Notes under the pieces: model-generated
Told to the model about the DNA's origin: nothing
The model's input: only the letters and a program-made list of their open reading frames with translations
Databases searched by the model: none
Made by a program: the position numbers and the translations under genes
NCBI GenBank assembly: GCA_937925095.1
Contig: CALEXX010000052.1
Location: forward strand, 1 to 47,894
Direction of reading: 5' to 3'
DNA: 47,894 bases
Source of the DNA: an uncultured Leptotrichia sp.
GTDB lineage: Bacteria; Fusobacteriota; Fusobacteriia; Fusobacteriales; Leptotrichiaceae
In this document: positions 32,632 through 42,463 of the stretch, piece by piece
Layout: each line of letters opens with the position of its first letter
Numbering within the stretch: the first letter of the stretch is position 1

Positions 32632-33254
32632 TTTTTTATCCCTCCGATACTATTTATTTCTAAAAATTTTTCAATACTCTTATCTTTTGTATAATTAAAT
32701 TCCCTGATAGACCTCTCCTCAAACTGTCCGTAATTTTTCTTTAATTCATTTACTGCCTCCTTCAATATCTCTCCATTTCTTACCCTATGTGATATTCCAC
32801 GAAAAGCCATTTCCAGAAAATCTACATCTGCATATTTGAGTAAGACCCTTTCCAATCGAATCCAATTAAATGTTTTTTCAAATTCTTCTGTAAAAAAATT
32901 TTTATTATAAGATAAATTATATAATATCTTTTTTTCAATATCATTAATATTATCATTGAAAATTCTATAAAAATTTTTAGACAGAAAATGATCAATAAAC
33001 ATATCAGATACAATTCCTTTAAAATGATGAAATTTTTCATGCAGTAAATCATTCAGAAAATTTTCATTCCTGTCGGAAACACCATCTATTATTCTATGGA
33101 GAATAAGCCCTTCTTTTAGGTTATCAGGCAAATCTATACTCTCAATTTTTCCTTTATAAAAATCTCCTGCAAAATTACCGTATAAAGTTTTTCTGTTTCT
33201 ATCAATTTTTTCATCAATTTCCAGTGAAATCATCGAATGTCCTAAAAAATTCAT
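32628..33254 (-). CDS. acpH: Acyl carrier protein phosphodiesterase-like protein (AcpH/DUF479)
   Basis: A 208-residue HD-like protein resembling E. coli AcpH, which removes phosphopantetheine from ACP. Shared landmarks are the start MNFLGH, GNFAGDFYKG, LILHRIIDGVSD, SDMFIDHFLSKNF and VDFLEMAFRGISHRVRN. The His/Asp positions in HRIID and DHF match the family's metal site. AAGGAG lies six bases before the ATG. It sits between sdaA and the secreted protein gene, with no fatty-acid genes adjacent. Confidence 0.8.
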   Translation of the reverse strand: MNFLGHSMISLEIDEKIDRNRKTLYGNFAGDFYKGKIESIDLPDNLKEGLILHRIIDGVSDRNENFLNDLLHEKFHHFKGIVSDMFIDHFLSKNFYRIFNDNINDIEKKILYNLSYNKNFFTEEFEKTFNWIRLERVLLKYADVDFLEMAFRGISHRVRNGEILKEAVNELKKNYGQFEERSIREFNYTKDKSIEKFLEINSIGGIKK

Positions 33255-33270
33255 TTTTCTCCTTAGTTTT

Positions 33271-34542
33271 CTAATGTAAATCCAGTTTTTCCTTTTTCAG
33301 TTTTGCCAGACCTGCCAATGAAGTTTCCTTATAATTTTCGTGTAAATCTTTTCCTGTCTGAAGCATTGTTTCTACAACTTCATCAAGCGAAATAAAATGC
33401 CCTTCTCCTGACATCATGCTGTAATATGCACAGTCTATTGCTTTTGCCGCATAAATGGCATTTCTTTCAATACATGGTATCTGAACATATCCTAGCATAG
33501 GATCGCATGTCATTCCAAGACAATGCTCCATTGCAATTTCTGCAGCATATTCTACCTGATTTACATCTCCTCCAAGTATATGAGCCACCATTCCTGCTCC
33601 CATTGAACAGGCTACTCCAACTTCCCCCTGACAACCTACTTCCGCTCCTGAAATAGAAGCATTCTGCTTATACACATTTCCAATAATTCCGGCTACAGCC
33701 AGTGCATTTATAATATCTTCTTCAGAAAGATCATTTTCCCTCTGATATGTCTTTAAAATTGCAGGAATTAATCCTGAAGCCCCACATGTAGGAGCAGTTA
33801 CTACTTTTCCCGCACTTGCATTTTCTTCAGAAGCTGCCAATGCATATGAATATACTCTTCCCTTTGTATCTCTTATTGGGGATTTTTTAAATTTTTCATA
33901 AAAACTTTTTGCCTTTCTCTCTATCTTAAGTTTTCCAGGCAGCAATCCTTCTGTGTGTAATCCTTTTTTTATTGTTTCATCCATTGTTTTCCATATTGTT
34001 TTCAGATAATCCCTTATTTCAATTCCTTCATATCTCACTACATATTCCGGTAATGTTATATTTTCCTTTATACAGTATTCCTGTATTTCGTGAAAATTTT
34101 TCTGTGGATAAACTTCAAATTTTGTTTCTTTTCTTGAAATTTTGCTATTTTTTTCGATTCCTGTTCCATCGACTATACTTCCTCCTCCTACAGAAAAGTA
34201 AAGCTTTTCCTTAAGAGGATTTTTCATTTCAGTATCTTCAAGGGAATATGCTAATATTTTCAATCCATTTGTATGAAAATCATACACAACTTCAGGCATA
34301 AAAATAACTTCCACATTATCCTTTTTATCATTTTGTAATCTTTCCCTCACAATGTAATCTGTCAAATGTCCCTTCCCTGTTGCTGCAAGACTTCCATATA
34401 GTTCCACTTTGTACTTGATATTATTTCCGTCATATTCATTTTCTATAATTTTTCTAAATTCCTTTGCCGCTTTTTCAGGGCCCATAGTATGACTACTCGA
34501 CGGACCGTTACCTATTTTATAAAACTCTCTGAGCGATTCCAT
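33271..34542 (-). CDS. sdaA: L-serine dehydratase, single-chain iron-sulfur type
   Basis: Deaminates L-serine to pyruvate using a [4Fe-4S] cluster. 423 residues, with the beta domain first (IGNGPSSSHTMGPEKAA, ELYGSLAATGKGHLTD) and the alpha domain after it (APTCGASGLIPAIL, SGAEVGCQGEVGVACSMGAG, CDPMLGYVQIPCIERNA). The three cysteines expected to hold the cluster lie in CGASG or CQGE, CDPM and CIERN. This order in one chain is that of E. coli SdaA; Firmicutes usually split it into two genes. The start is preceded by GGAGGA. It follows the lon terminator, so it is probably transcribed separately. Confidence 0.94.
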   Translation of the reverse strand: MESLREFYKIGNGPSSSHTMGPEKAAKEFRKIIENEYDGNNIKYKVELYGSLAATGKGHLTDYIVRERLQNDKKDNVEVIFMPEVVYDFHTNGLKILAYSLEDTEMKNPLKEKLYFSVGGGSIVDGTGIEKNSKISRKETKFEVYPQKNFHEIQEYCIKENITLPEYVVRYEGIEIRDYLKTIWKTMDETIKKGLHTEGLLPGKLKIERKAKSFYEKFKKSPIRDTKGRVYSYALAASEENASAGKVVTAPTCGASGLIPAILKTYQRENDLSEEDIINALAVAGIIGNVYKQNASISGAEVGCQGEVGVACSMGAGMVAHILGGDVNQVEYAAEIAMEHCLGMTCDPMLGYVQIPCIERNAIYAAKAIDCAYYSMMSGEGHFISLDEVVETMLQTGKDLHENYKETSLAGLAKLKKEKLDLH

Positions 34543-34600
34543 TTTTCCTCCAGTTTTTTCTTTCTTCTTTTTATATTATACCTTATTTGGATATAAAAAG

Positions 34601-34647
34601 AAAAGGAATTATTTAATAAAATTAATTTTACTGAAATAATTCCTTTT
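34601..34647 (-). terminator. Terminator after lon
   Basis: AAAAGGAATTATTT (34601-34614) and its exact complement (34634-34647) form a 14-bp stem with a 19-nt loop; the minus-strand side continues CTTTTT. It ends the tig-clpP-clpX-lon transcript. Confidence 0.8.
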
Positions 34648-34655
34648 TTTCTATA

Positions 34656-37040
34656 TTATTTTTTTGTTGTCTTTTTAGTTTTTGCCTTTGCTGCCGGTTT
34701 TTTTACAGTTTTTTCTGTTTTTTTAGCTGTTTTTTCTACAAAAACAATTTTTTTAACATCGTCATAAGTTTCAGCAAAATGGAATTTCATTTCCTTTGTT
34801 ATTTCTTCAGGCAGTTCTTCCGTATCAATTTTATTATCCATCGGAAGTACAACATCCCTTATTCCAACTCTATGAGCGGCTATAACTTTTTCCTTTACTC
34901 CACCTATTGCCAGAACTTCCCCTGTAATAGTTATTTCTCCTGTCATTGCTACATCCTGTCTAACTTCCTTGTCAGTCAGAACTGATATAATGGCTGTTGT
35001 TATTGTAATTCCAGCAGATGGACCATCTTTTGGAACAGCACCTTCAGGGAAATGCAAGTGAATATCCGTTTTTTCATTGAACTTGTCCTTTATTCCAAGT
35101 TCATTTTTTATATGTCTGACATATGAATATGCAACTTTAGCAGATTCCTGCATTACACTTCCAAGTTTTCCTGTAAGCTGAAGATGGCCTTTTCCTTCCA
35201 TCTTTACAGCCTGAACTTCCAGCATAGTTCCACCGACTGCAGTCCATGCCAGCCCATTGACAACTCCTACTTTTCCTGCTTTTTCCTTAATTTTATCTTC
35301 CCTGTATTTTGGATTTCCAAGATATTTCTTTATTTTTGCTTCAGTTACAGATAATTTTTTAGATTTTGAAGTTAAAGCTTCCCTTGCCATTTTTCTAAAC
35401 AGTTTTCCTATTTCTCTTCTAAGATTTCTTACTCCTGCTTCCCTAGTATATTCGTTAATTATTTTAAGTATCGAATCATCAGTAAATGGTATCTTGTAAT
35501 TTTTAAGTCCATTTTCCTCCTGAGTCTGAGGTATAAGATATCTTTTTGCTATATTCAGCTTTTCAAATTCTGTATATGATTCTATGTAGATTATTTCCAT
35601 TCTGTCTCTTAGAGGACCTGGAATTCCACCTAAATCATTTGACGTACATATAAAGAAGACTTTTGATAAATCAAACGGATAATCTATATAGTGATCTTCA
35701 AATGTATGGTTTTGAGCAGGATCCAATACTTCCAGCATTGCTGATGCAGGATCTCCTCTAAAATCAGATGCCATTTTGTCTATTTCATCAAATAACATAA
35801 CAGGATTATTTACTCCCACCTGTTTCAATGAATTTATAATTCTTCCTGGCATTGATCCTATATATGTTCTTCTATGTCCTCTGATTTCAGCTTCATCTCT
35901 TAATCCACCTAATGAAATTCTTGTAAACTTTCTATTCATAGAACGTGCAACAGAATTTGCAAGTGAAGTTTTACCTACACCCGGAGGTCCTACAAGACAT
36001 ATTATAGATCCTTTAAGCGTGTTATTTAATTTTTTTACAGCAAGGAATTCAAGTATTCTTGCCTTTACTTCTTCCAGGCCATAATGATCTTCATCAAGGA
36101 TTTTTTCAGCCTTTTCAATATCTATTTCGTCCTTTGTTGACTTATCCCATGGTAATTCCAGTACAGTTTCGACATAACTTCTTATTACAGAAGCTTCTGC
36201 AGAAAAATCAGGCATTTTTTTCAGTCTTGAAAGTTCCTTTACCATTTTAGCCTTCAATTCTTTAGGAATTTTTGAGTCCTGAACTCTCTGATCCAGTTCT
36301 TCCAATTCTTCATCAGAATCAGAATCTTCACCCATTTCTTCCCTCATTGCCTTTATTTTTTCCCTCAGATAGTAGTTTTTCTGTACTTCTGCCATCTGTT
36401 CCTTGACTTTGTTTTCTATCTCTCTTTCAAGAGTAAATATTTCAACTTCCTTTTCAAGAATACTCAATATTTTATATGCTCTTTCTTCAACGTCAAGAAT
36501 TTCAAGTAGTTCCTGTTTTACATTAGTTGCAATCATAAGGTTTGTACATATAAGATCAAAAGCCTTATCAATATTTCTGACTTCTTTTATATTATAAATT
36601 ACATCAGGTAATATTTTCTGAGTTATTTTAGCATAGTTTGAAAATTCATCAATTACTCTTCTTTTTAATGCTTCTGACTTACTTTCATCAATAGGTTTTG
36701 GGAAAATTTCTTCATAGTCTGCATATTGCACACCTTTTTTTTCTTCAAATTCGCCTATTAATACCCTATGTTTAGCTTCCACTAAAACCTTCACATTGCC
36801 ATTTGGCATTTTAACTGTCTGGATTACATGAACTAACACCCCTGTTTCATATACATCTTCCGGCAGTTTAGGTTCTTCTACATTTGGATCCTTCTGTGTG
36901 GAAAGTATCAGCTTGTTATCAAAACTTGAAAGGGCTTCTTCCAGGCTTGAAAGGCTGGCCTGCCTACCTATAAATATAGGAGTTACCACACCAGGAAAAA
37001 CAACTAGTTCCCTTGTTGCTATAAAAGGTTTCTTTAACAT
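34656..37040 (-). CDS. lon: ATP-dependent Lon protease with Lys-rich C-terminal tail
   Basis: Homohexameric AAA+ serine protease. It has the N-terminal substrate domain (TRELVVFPGVVTPIFIGRQ), a coiled region (VKEQMAEVQKNYYLREKIKA), Walker A GPPGVGKTSLA, Walker B VMLFDEIDKM, and the protease domain with the catalytic Ser in KDGPSAGIT and Lys in GGVKEKVIAA. The start is the ATG at 37040 (794 residues) because AAAGGAG lies four bases upstream, and the in-frame ATG at 37076 has none. The last 25 residues or so are Lys/Ala/Thr repeats, an extension past normal Lon and similar to the TopA tail. Its leader contains a TTGTAT/ATACAA inverted repeat (37061-37080). Confidence 0.96.
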   Translation of the reverse strand: MLKKPFIATRELVVFPGVVTPIFIGRQASLSSLEEALSSFDNKLILSTQKDPNVEEPKLPEDVYETGVLVHVIQTVKMPNGNVKVLVEAKHRVLIGEFEEKKGVQYADYEEIFPKPIDESKSEALKRRVIDEFSNYAKITQKILPDVIYNIKEVRNIDKAFDLICTNLMIATNVKQELLEILDVEERAYKILSILEKEVEIFTLEREIENKVKEQMAEVQKNYYLREKIKAMREEMGEDSDSDEELEELDQRVQDSKIPKELKAKMVKELSRLKKMPDFSAEASVIRSYVETVLELPWDKSTKDEIDIEKAEKILDEDHYGLEEVKARILEFLAVKKLNNTLKGSIICLVGPPGVGKTSLANSVARSMNRKFTRISLGGLRDEAEIRGHRRTYIGSMPGRIINSLKQVGVNNPVMLFDEIDKMASDFRGDPASAMLEVLDPAQNHTFEDHYIDYPFDLSKVFFICTSNDLGGIPGPLRDRMEIIYIESYTEFEKLNIAKRYLIPQTQEENGLKNYKIPFTDDSILKIINEYTREAGVRNLRREIGKLFRKMAREALTSKSKKLSVTEAKIKKYLGNPKYREDKIKEKAGKVGVVNGLAWTAVGGTMLEVQAVKMEGKGHLQLTGKLGSVMQESAKVAYSYVRHIKNELGIKDKFNEKTDIHLHFPEGAVPKDGPSAGITITTAIISVLTDKEVRQDVAMTGEITITGEVLAIGGVKEKVIAAHRVGIRDVVLPMDNKIDTEELPEEITKEMKFHFAETYDDVKKIVFVEKTAKKTEKTVKKPAAKAKTKKTTKK

Positions 37041-37151
37041 ATTTCTCCTTTCTTTTAAACTTGTATATTTTAACATACAAACTTTAAAAAAGATAGTCCT
37101 TTTTTACATTTTTTCCTTTAAATTTTCCTATTCAGAATCTTTAAAATTAAA

Positions 37152-38369
37152 TTACTTTACTATTACTTTTTCCTTATCTTCAACTGCTTCCTTAGTAATT
37201 CTTACTTCTGAAACTTTTTTCATTGAAGGAATTTCATACATCAAATCAAGCATTACATTTTCAATGATTGATCTAAGTCCCCTTGCACCTATTTTTCTCT
37301 TTAGGGCAAGTTTTGCTATTTCAGCTATTGCATCATCGTCAAAGCTTAACTCGACGTCTTCCATTTCAAAATACTTTTTATACTGTTTTACCAGTGAATT
37401 TTTAGGTTCTGTAAGTATTTTTACCATGGCTTCTTCATCCAGTCCATGCAATGCCGTAATTATAGGTAATCTTCCAATTAGTTCAGGTATAAGACCATAT
37501 TTAATAAGATCTTCCGGTAATACATTTTCAAATAAAGTGAGGTCATCCAGTTTCTTTTCTTCTGATTCCAAACCAAATCCCACTCTTTTCTGATTTATTC
37601 TGTTTCTAAGTTTACCTTCAAGACCTTCAAAAGCTCCACCTACGATAAACAGTATATCTTTTGTGTTTATTTCTATCATTTCCTGATTTGGATGCTTTCT
37701 TCCACCTTGTGGCGGTACACTTGCAACAGTTCCTTCTATTATTTTCAGTAATGCCTGTTGGACACCTTCTCCTGAAACATCTCTTGTAATAGACATATTT
37801 TCTGACTTTCTTGCAATTTTATCTATTTCATCTATGTATATTATCCCATGTTCAGCAGTTTCTATATCATAGTCTGCTGCTTTTATAAGTTTTAAAAGTA
37901 CGTTTTCTACATCGTCACCTACATATCCGGCTTCTGTCAATGTAGTTGCATCAGCTATTGCCAACGGTACATTCAGAATTTTTGCCAGTGTCTGTGCCAG
38001 AAGGGTTTTTCCACTTCCTGTAGGTCCCACCAGTAAAACATTTGACTTCTGCAGTTCCACATCATCTATATTTTTCATTTTATGGTTAATTCTCTTAAAA
38101 TGATTATATACAGCAACAGAAAGAACCTTTTTAGCCCTTTCCTGCCCTATTATATATTCATCCAGTCTACTTTTGATTTCAGCAGGTTTCAGCAAAGTAA
38201 GTTCCATCTTTTTCTCATCTTCGCTATAGCCACTTTCATCAAGCAGTTCCTGACAGTCTTCTATACATTCATCACATATGAAGGCATCGTTATCAGGGCT
38301 ACTTATAAGCTGGTATACTTCATCTTCAGACTTTCCACAAAATGTGCAGCTTTTTTTCTCCTTTGCCAA
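37152..38369 (-). CDS. clpX: ATP-dependent Clp protease unfoldase ClpX
   Basis: AAA+ unfoldase that feeds substrates to ClpP. 405 residues: N-terminal C4 zinc domain (CTFCGK ... CDECIEDC), Walker A GPTGSGKTLLA, Walker B IIYIDEIDKI, pore-loop region EAGYVGDDVE, ClpP-binding IGF-type loop region (KRVGFGLESEEK) and sensor 2 KRKIGARGLRSI. The start is TTG at 38369 (TTG GCA AAG), with GAGGTGA seven bases upstream. It follows clpP by 30 bases and precedes lon. Confidence 0.97.
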   Translation of the reverse strand: MAKEKKSCTFCGKSEDEVYQLISSPDNDAFICDECIEDCQELLDESGYSEDEKKMELTLLKPAEIKSRLDEYIIGQERAKKVLSVAVYNHFKRINHKMKNIDDVELQKSNVLLVGPTGSGKTLLAQTLAKILNVPLAIADATTLTEAGYVGDDVENVLLKLIKAADYDIETAEHGIIYIDEIDKIARKSENMSITRDVSGEGVQQALLKIIEGTVASVPPQGGRKHPNQEMIEINTKDILFIVGGAFEGLEGKLRNRINQKRVGFGLESEEKKLDDLTLFENVLPEDLIKYGLIPELIGRLPIITALHGLDEEAMVKILTEPKNSLVKQYKKYFEMEDVELSFDDDAIAEIAKLALKRKIGARGLRSIIENVMLDLMYEIPSMKKVSEVRITKEAVEDKEKVIVK

Positions 38370-38399
38370 TGATCTTCACCTCGTTATTTTTTCCTAAGT

Positions 38400-38969
38400 T
38401 TATAGAACTTTATCTATCAGACCATATTCTATAGCTTCTTCAGGAGACATGAAATTATCCCTTTCTGTATCCTGATAAATTTCTTCTATAGGTTTTCCTG
38501 TAGCTTCTGATAGAATTTTACTTGTCAGTTCCTTCATTCTTTCAATTTCTTTTGCCTGTATCTGAATATCCGTTGCCTGTCCTCTTGCTCCACCTAAAGG
38601 CTGATGTATCATTATTCTTGAATTAGGCAGTGAATATCTCTTTCCTTTTGCTCCGGCTGTAAGCAGCAAAGCTCCCATGCTGGCAGCCTGACCAAGACAC
38701 ACTGTGGAAACGTCACATTTTATATGACGCATTGTATCATATATGGCAAGTCCCGAGGTAATTACTCCACCGGGACTGTTAATATACATTACAATGTCTT
38801 TTTCCTTATCCTGTGCGTCTAAAAATAACAGCTGTGCAATAATTGCATTTGCCATATTATCTTCTATTTCTCCACCTACAAATATTATTCTATCCTTCAG
38901 CAGTCTAGAGTATATATCGTAACTTCTTTCTCCACGTCCGTCATTTTCAATTACTACAGGACTGTACAT
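38400..38969 (-). CDS. clpP: ATP-dependent Clp protease proteolytic subunit
   Basis: Serine peptidase forming the tetradecameric chamber. 189 residues, with catalytic triad S97 (GQAASMGALLL), H122 (RIMIHQPLGG) and D171 (DTERDNFM). The N-terminal YSPVVIEND axial loop is present with little or no propeptide. AAGGAGG precedes the ATG. It is 12 bases after tig and 30 before clpX, the classic tig-clpP-clpX order. Confidence 0.97.
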   Translation of the reverse strand: MYSPVVIENDGRGERSYDIYSRLLKDRIIFVGGEIEDNMANAIIAQLLFLDAQDKEKDIVMYINSPGGVITSGLAIYDTMRHIKCDVSTVCLGQAASMGALLLTAGAKGKRYSLPNSRIMIHQPLGGARGQATDIQIQAKEIERMKELTSKILSEATGKPIEEIYQDTERDNFMSPEEAIEYGLIDKVL

Positions 38970-38981
38970 CTTATTTCCTCC

Positions 38982-40256
38982 TTATTTTGCCAATAAATCA
39001 ACTGTTTTTCTGTTTATAATCTGATATTTTATTTCATCTATGAATCTTGCATAGTTTCCAGATTTTCTAACTTCTGCAATTAATCCTTCCCTATCCATTC
39101 CATACATTAAAGCAGTTCTATCTAATTCAGCATTTACTTCTTCTTCAGTAGCTTCTACATTTTCTGCTTTAGCTATTTCAGTTAATACTAAGTCTCTTTT
39201 TACAGATTTTTCAGCTGATTCTTTGATGCTTTCTCTCATTTTTTCAATGTCCTGACCTGTCATTTCAAAATATTGATTTAATGACATTCCTTGCATTTGA
39301 AGCTGTTGAGCAAATCTATTTATTTGGAATTGAATTTCTCTTTCTACTACTGCTTCAGGGATTTCAAAGTTTATACTATCTACAACTGCATCTACTACTT
39401 TTCCTCTATATTCATTTTCAATTCTTGCTTCTTCTCTTTTTATAAGATTTTCTCTTGTTTTAGCTTTTAAATCTTCTACTGAATCATATCCAAGTTCTTT
39501 TGCAAGATCTTCATTTAATTCTGCTTCTTCTTTTCTCTTTATTGAATTTACTTTTACTTTAAATACTGCAGGTTTTCCTTTTAAATTTTCTGCATGGTAT
39601 TCTTCAGGGAAAGTAACGTTTACATCAAATTCGTCACCTTTTTTATGCCCTATAATCTGATCTTCAAAAGTATCTATAAAGCTTTTTGATCCTAAAGTAA
39701 GGTCAAATCCTTCAGCTTTTCCTCCATCAAATGCTTCTCCATCTATAAATCCTTCAAAATTGATGTTTGTAACGTCTTTATCCTGAGCTACTTCATCATC
39801 TGCAACTTCTTTTAATTTTCCTGCATTTGATCTCATTATTTCGATTTCAGCATTAACTTTTTCATCATTTACATCTAATGCTTCTTTTTCTACTTTTACG
39901 CTTTTGTAATCTCCTAAATTGATTTCAGGTAATACAGGTATAGTAAATACTACTTCTACGTTATCTTCATTATTTTCATATTTTTCCAGTTTAATGTCTG
40001 CAATTGGTGATAAGTTATTTTCTTCAACTGCTTTTCTATATTCTTCTGAAATTATGTGATTAAGGATTTCCCCTTCTATTTCTTTTTTGAATTTTTTTTC
40101 AAGTACATCTGCTGGTACGTGCCCTTTTCTAAATCCATCTACTTTTGCATCTTTAAAATGTACTAATACATGTTCCTTAAGATGTTTTAATTCTTCACCG
40201 TTTCTTGTTACTGATACTTCATATACTGTTTCTGATAATTTTTTTACTGTTGCCAT
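38982..40256 (-). CDS. tig: Trigger factor (ribosome-associated chaperone)
   Basis: Chaperone at the ribosome exit tunnel with peptidyl-prolyl isomerase activity. 424 residues. The ribosome-binding tail signature is in VDGFRKGHVPADVLEKKF (G-F-R-x-G-x-x-P). The FKBP-type middle domain contains NINFEGFIDGEAFDGG and GSKSFIDTFEDQIIGHKKGDE, followed by the helical C-terminal arms. AGGAGG precedes the ATG. It is first in tig-clpP-clpX-lon. I see only a weak promoter (TATAGAAT region near 40280) upstream. Confidence 0.96.
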   Translation of the reverse strand: MATVKKLSETVYEVSVTRNGEELKHLKEHVLVHFKDAKVDGFRKGHVPADVLEKKFKKEIEGEILNHIISEEYRKAVEENNLSPIADIKLEKYENNEDNVEVVFTIPVLPEINLGDYKSVKVEKEALDVNDEKVNAEIEIMRSNAGKLKEVADDEVAQDKDVTNINFEGFIDGEAFDGGKAEGFDLTLGSKSFIDTFEDQIIGHKKGDEFDVNVTFPEEYHAENLKGKPAVFKVKVNSIKRKEEAELNEDLAKELGYDSVEDLKAKTRENLIKREEARIENEYRGKVVDAVVDSINFEIPEAVVEREIQFQINRFAQQLQMQGMSLNQYFEMTGQDIEKMRESIKESAEKSVKRDLVLTEIAKAENVEATEEEVNAELDRTALMYGMDREGLIAEVRKSGNYARFIDEIKYQIINRKTVDLLAK

Positions 40257-40375
40257 TTTTATAATCCTCCTAATTTCTATTCTATATATTTTTTATGTTG
40301 TTTAACTAATTAATTTCTCTTTCTTCAGTTTATCATGTTTTTTGTATTTTTTCCATAATAATTATCTTTATTCGG

Positions 40376-42052
40376 CTAATTAAAGTCTTTCACCTTCAGC
40401 TCAATAAATAAATCTGTTCTTACAGACTTGAAAACTGGAGTATAGACTATCTCATATTTTTTATTGAGATTTTTAAGTTTAAGTTTGTGTCCCAGATTAT
40501 ATCCAATTACAGATATAAATCTGTTGTTTTTTCTTATATATCCTTTAAAATGACGATTATTCACTCCAAATTTTGTGAAATTTACAAATTTTACTCCTGT
40601 ATCTATGAAATTTGGCTCCTGATTATCAAGACCAAAAGGTGATAACCTGTTTATATCAAGAAGTCTGTTCTTATTTATTTCCTCTATTCCTAACTCTGCA
40701 TCAATATTCAGTACTTTTTCTATGCTTGACTTATTTGTAGTTAAAAGCCTTTTTTTCAGATATCTTTCTATTTCAGCAAGATATTTTTCCGACACAAGAA
40801 ATCCTGCCGCCAGATCATGTCCTCCAAATCTTTCAAACTTATCTGATGTTTCCTTAAGAATATCAAATATATTAAGTCCTTCTATACTACGGCATGAAGC
40901 TTTTCCATAGCCATTTTTTATTGAAACAAGTATTACCGGAATATTATACTTAATGGAAATTCTGGAACATACAACTCCTATTACTCCCGAATGCCATTTT
41001 CTACTTTTCATAAATATGTATTTGGGATTATTCAGTTTCTGAATTTTTTCCTCTATTTCATTGTATATTTCTATTTCCAGATATCTTCTTATTTTATTTG
41101 CCTTTTTCATTTCTTCAATGATTGCAAAAATTTTAAAGTCATCTTCTTGTATAAAGAAATTTACCACCATCTTGGAGTTGTCTATTCTACCTAAAGCATT
41201 GAAAATAGGTGCAATGTAAAATCCTATATCACTTGTTGTTATATTTTTGGGATTTATTTTCAAATAACTAATAATATACTTTAATCCTTTTATCTTAGTT
41301 TTTCTTAAATTATATAATCCCTTTTTTATTATAAACCTGTTTTCATCAGTCATTGGCACAACATCTGCAACTGTTCCTATCATTACAATATCCAGATAGT
41401 CATATAGCAGCTTTTTACTTGCTCCAAATGTTTCATAAACTGCTTCAGCTAATTTAAATGCAACTCCTGAACCTGATAAATTCTTATTCGGATAATTTTT
41501 ACTTATTTTGGGATTTACTGTAAGAACCTTCATGTCACTGATTGCATCAAGTGGCCTATGATGATCTGTAATAATTACATCAATATTATTTTCCCTTAAC
41601 AATAACAGTTCTTCCTTGCTTCCAATCCCTGTATCTACTGTTATAAATAACTTTGCATTTTTCTTAGACAGATATTTTATAAGATTCTTATTTATCCCAA
41701 CTCCTTCATGTACCCTGTTTGGGATATAATAATCTACATTTAACCCCAGTTTTCTAAATACGAGCACAAGATATGCCGTTCCAGATATGCCATCCACGTC
41801 ATAATCCCCATAGATTACTATTTTTTCTTTCCGTTTTTTTGCATCAAGTATTCTTTCTACAACTTCATGCATATTTTCAAAAAGAAAGGGGTCATTCAGC
41901 TCACTTTCACTCGTATTCAGAAATTTTTCCACTTCTTTTTTTGTAGTAATTCCTCTGTTAAGCAACAAACCTGTTATGAGTTGACTCTCATTAAACTCCT
42001 TGCTTTTCAAGGTTAAATAATTTTTATCGTGTTTCTTCAACTCCCATTTCAC
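40376..42052 (-). CDS. recJ: Single-stranded-DNA-specific exonuclease RecJ
   Basis: 5' to 3' exonuclease of the DHH family used in recombination and repair. 558 residues, like E. coli RecJ (577) rather than the longer Bacillus form. Motifs are VIYGDYDVDGISG, FITVDTGI, IITDHHRP (DHH), GSGVAFKLAEA, FGGHDLAAGF (DHHA1) and a C-terminal OB-like part. The start appears to be GTG at 42052, a few bases after the rbfA stop and without a clear Shine-Dalgarno, so it likely depends on coupling with rbfA. It is the last gene of the nusA-infB operon. Confidence 0.93.
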   Translation of the reverse strand: MKWELKKHDKNYLTLKSKEFNESQLITGLLLNRGITTKKEVEKFLNTSESELNDPFLFENMHEVVERILDAKKRKEKIVIYGDYDVDGISGTAYLVLVFRKLGLNVDYYIPNRVHEGVGINKNLIKYLSKKNAKLFITVDTGIGSKEELLLLRENNIDVIITDHHRPLDAISDMKVLTVNPKISKNYPNKNLSGSGVAFKLAEAVYETFGASKKLLYDYLDIVMIGTVADVVPMTDENRFIIKKGLYNLRKTKIKGLKYIISYLKINPKNITTSDIGFYIAPIFNALGRIDNSKMVVNFFIQEDDFKIFAIIEEMKKANKIRRYLEIEIYNEIEEKIQKLNNPKYIFMKSRKWHSGVIGVVCSRISIKYNIPVILVSIKNGYGKASCRSIEGLNIFDILKETSDKFERFGGHDLAAGFLVSEKYLAEIERYLKKRLLTTNKSSIEKVLNIDAELGIEEINKNRLLDINRLSPFGLDNQEPNFIDTGVKFVNFTKFGVNNRHFKGYIRKNNRFISVIGYNLGHKLKLKNLNKKYEIVYTPVFKSVRTDLFIELKVKDFN

Positions 42053-42055
42053 AAA

Positions 42056-42418
42056 TCATTCACTGTCCTTCTTTTTTACCTCATTCAACAAAGATGCTAT
42101 TTTTATACCGTATTCGATACTGTCATCTAAATGAATTCTTATTTCAGGAACAAATCTGATTGATAATTGAGACCCAATTGTTTTTCTGAAAAAACCTTTT
42201 AATTTTTCAAGTTCTTCCAATATTTTTTCTTTATTTACATTATTTTTCAGATCCAATATTGAAAAAGTAAGATCAAGATATCTTCCATCCTTTGTAAGCT
42301 CTGTCTTATGTATTGTTACCAGATTTTTTATTTTTTCATTTTTTACATCTGTCAGAATAGTCATTCCGATTATTCTTGATATTTCCTTTTCAAGTCCTTT
42401 TTTCCTTCTGTCATTCAT
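42056..42418 (-). CDS. rbfA: 30S ribosome-binding factor A
   Basis: Late 30S maturation factor of 120 residues with a KH-like fold. The hallmarks are the start MNDRRKKGLEKEISRII and the ending RFVPEIRIHLDDSIEYGIKI. I chose the ATG at 42418: GGGGTG (42433-42428) lies nine bases upstream, while the longer frame would begin at the GTG inside that Shine-Dalgarno. It sits between infB and recJ, the standard place for rbfA. Confidence 0.92.
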   Translation of the reverse strand: MNDRRKKGLEKEISRIIGMTILTDVKNEKIKNLVTIHKTELTKDGRYLDLTFSILDLKNNVNKEKILEELEKLKGFFRKTIGSQLSIRFVPEIRIHLDDSIEYGIKIASLLNEVKKKDSE

Positions 42419-42463
42419 AATAATTTTCACCCCATAATTTAATCAATATGCAAAATAATCAAA

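Noticed and set aside
36898..37593. 231-codon plus-strand ORF
   Set aside because: It is antisense to the end of clpX and the start of lon, both unmistakable, and it has no family resemblance.
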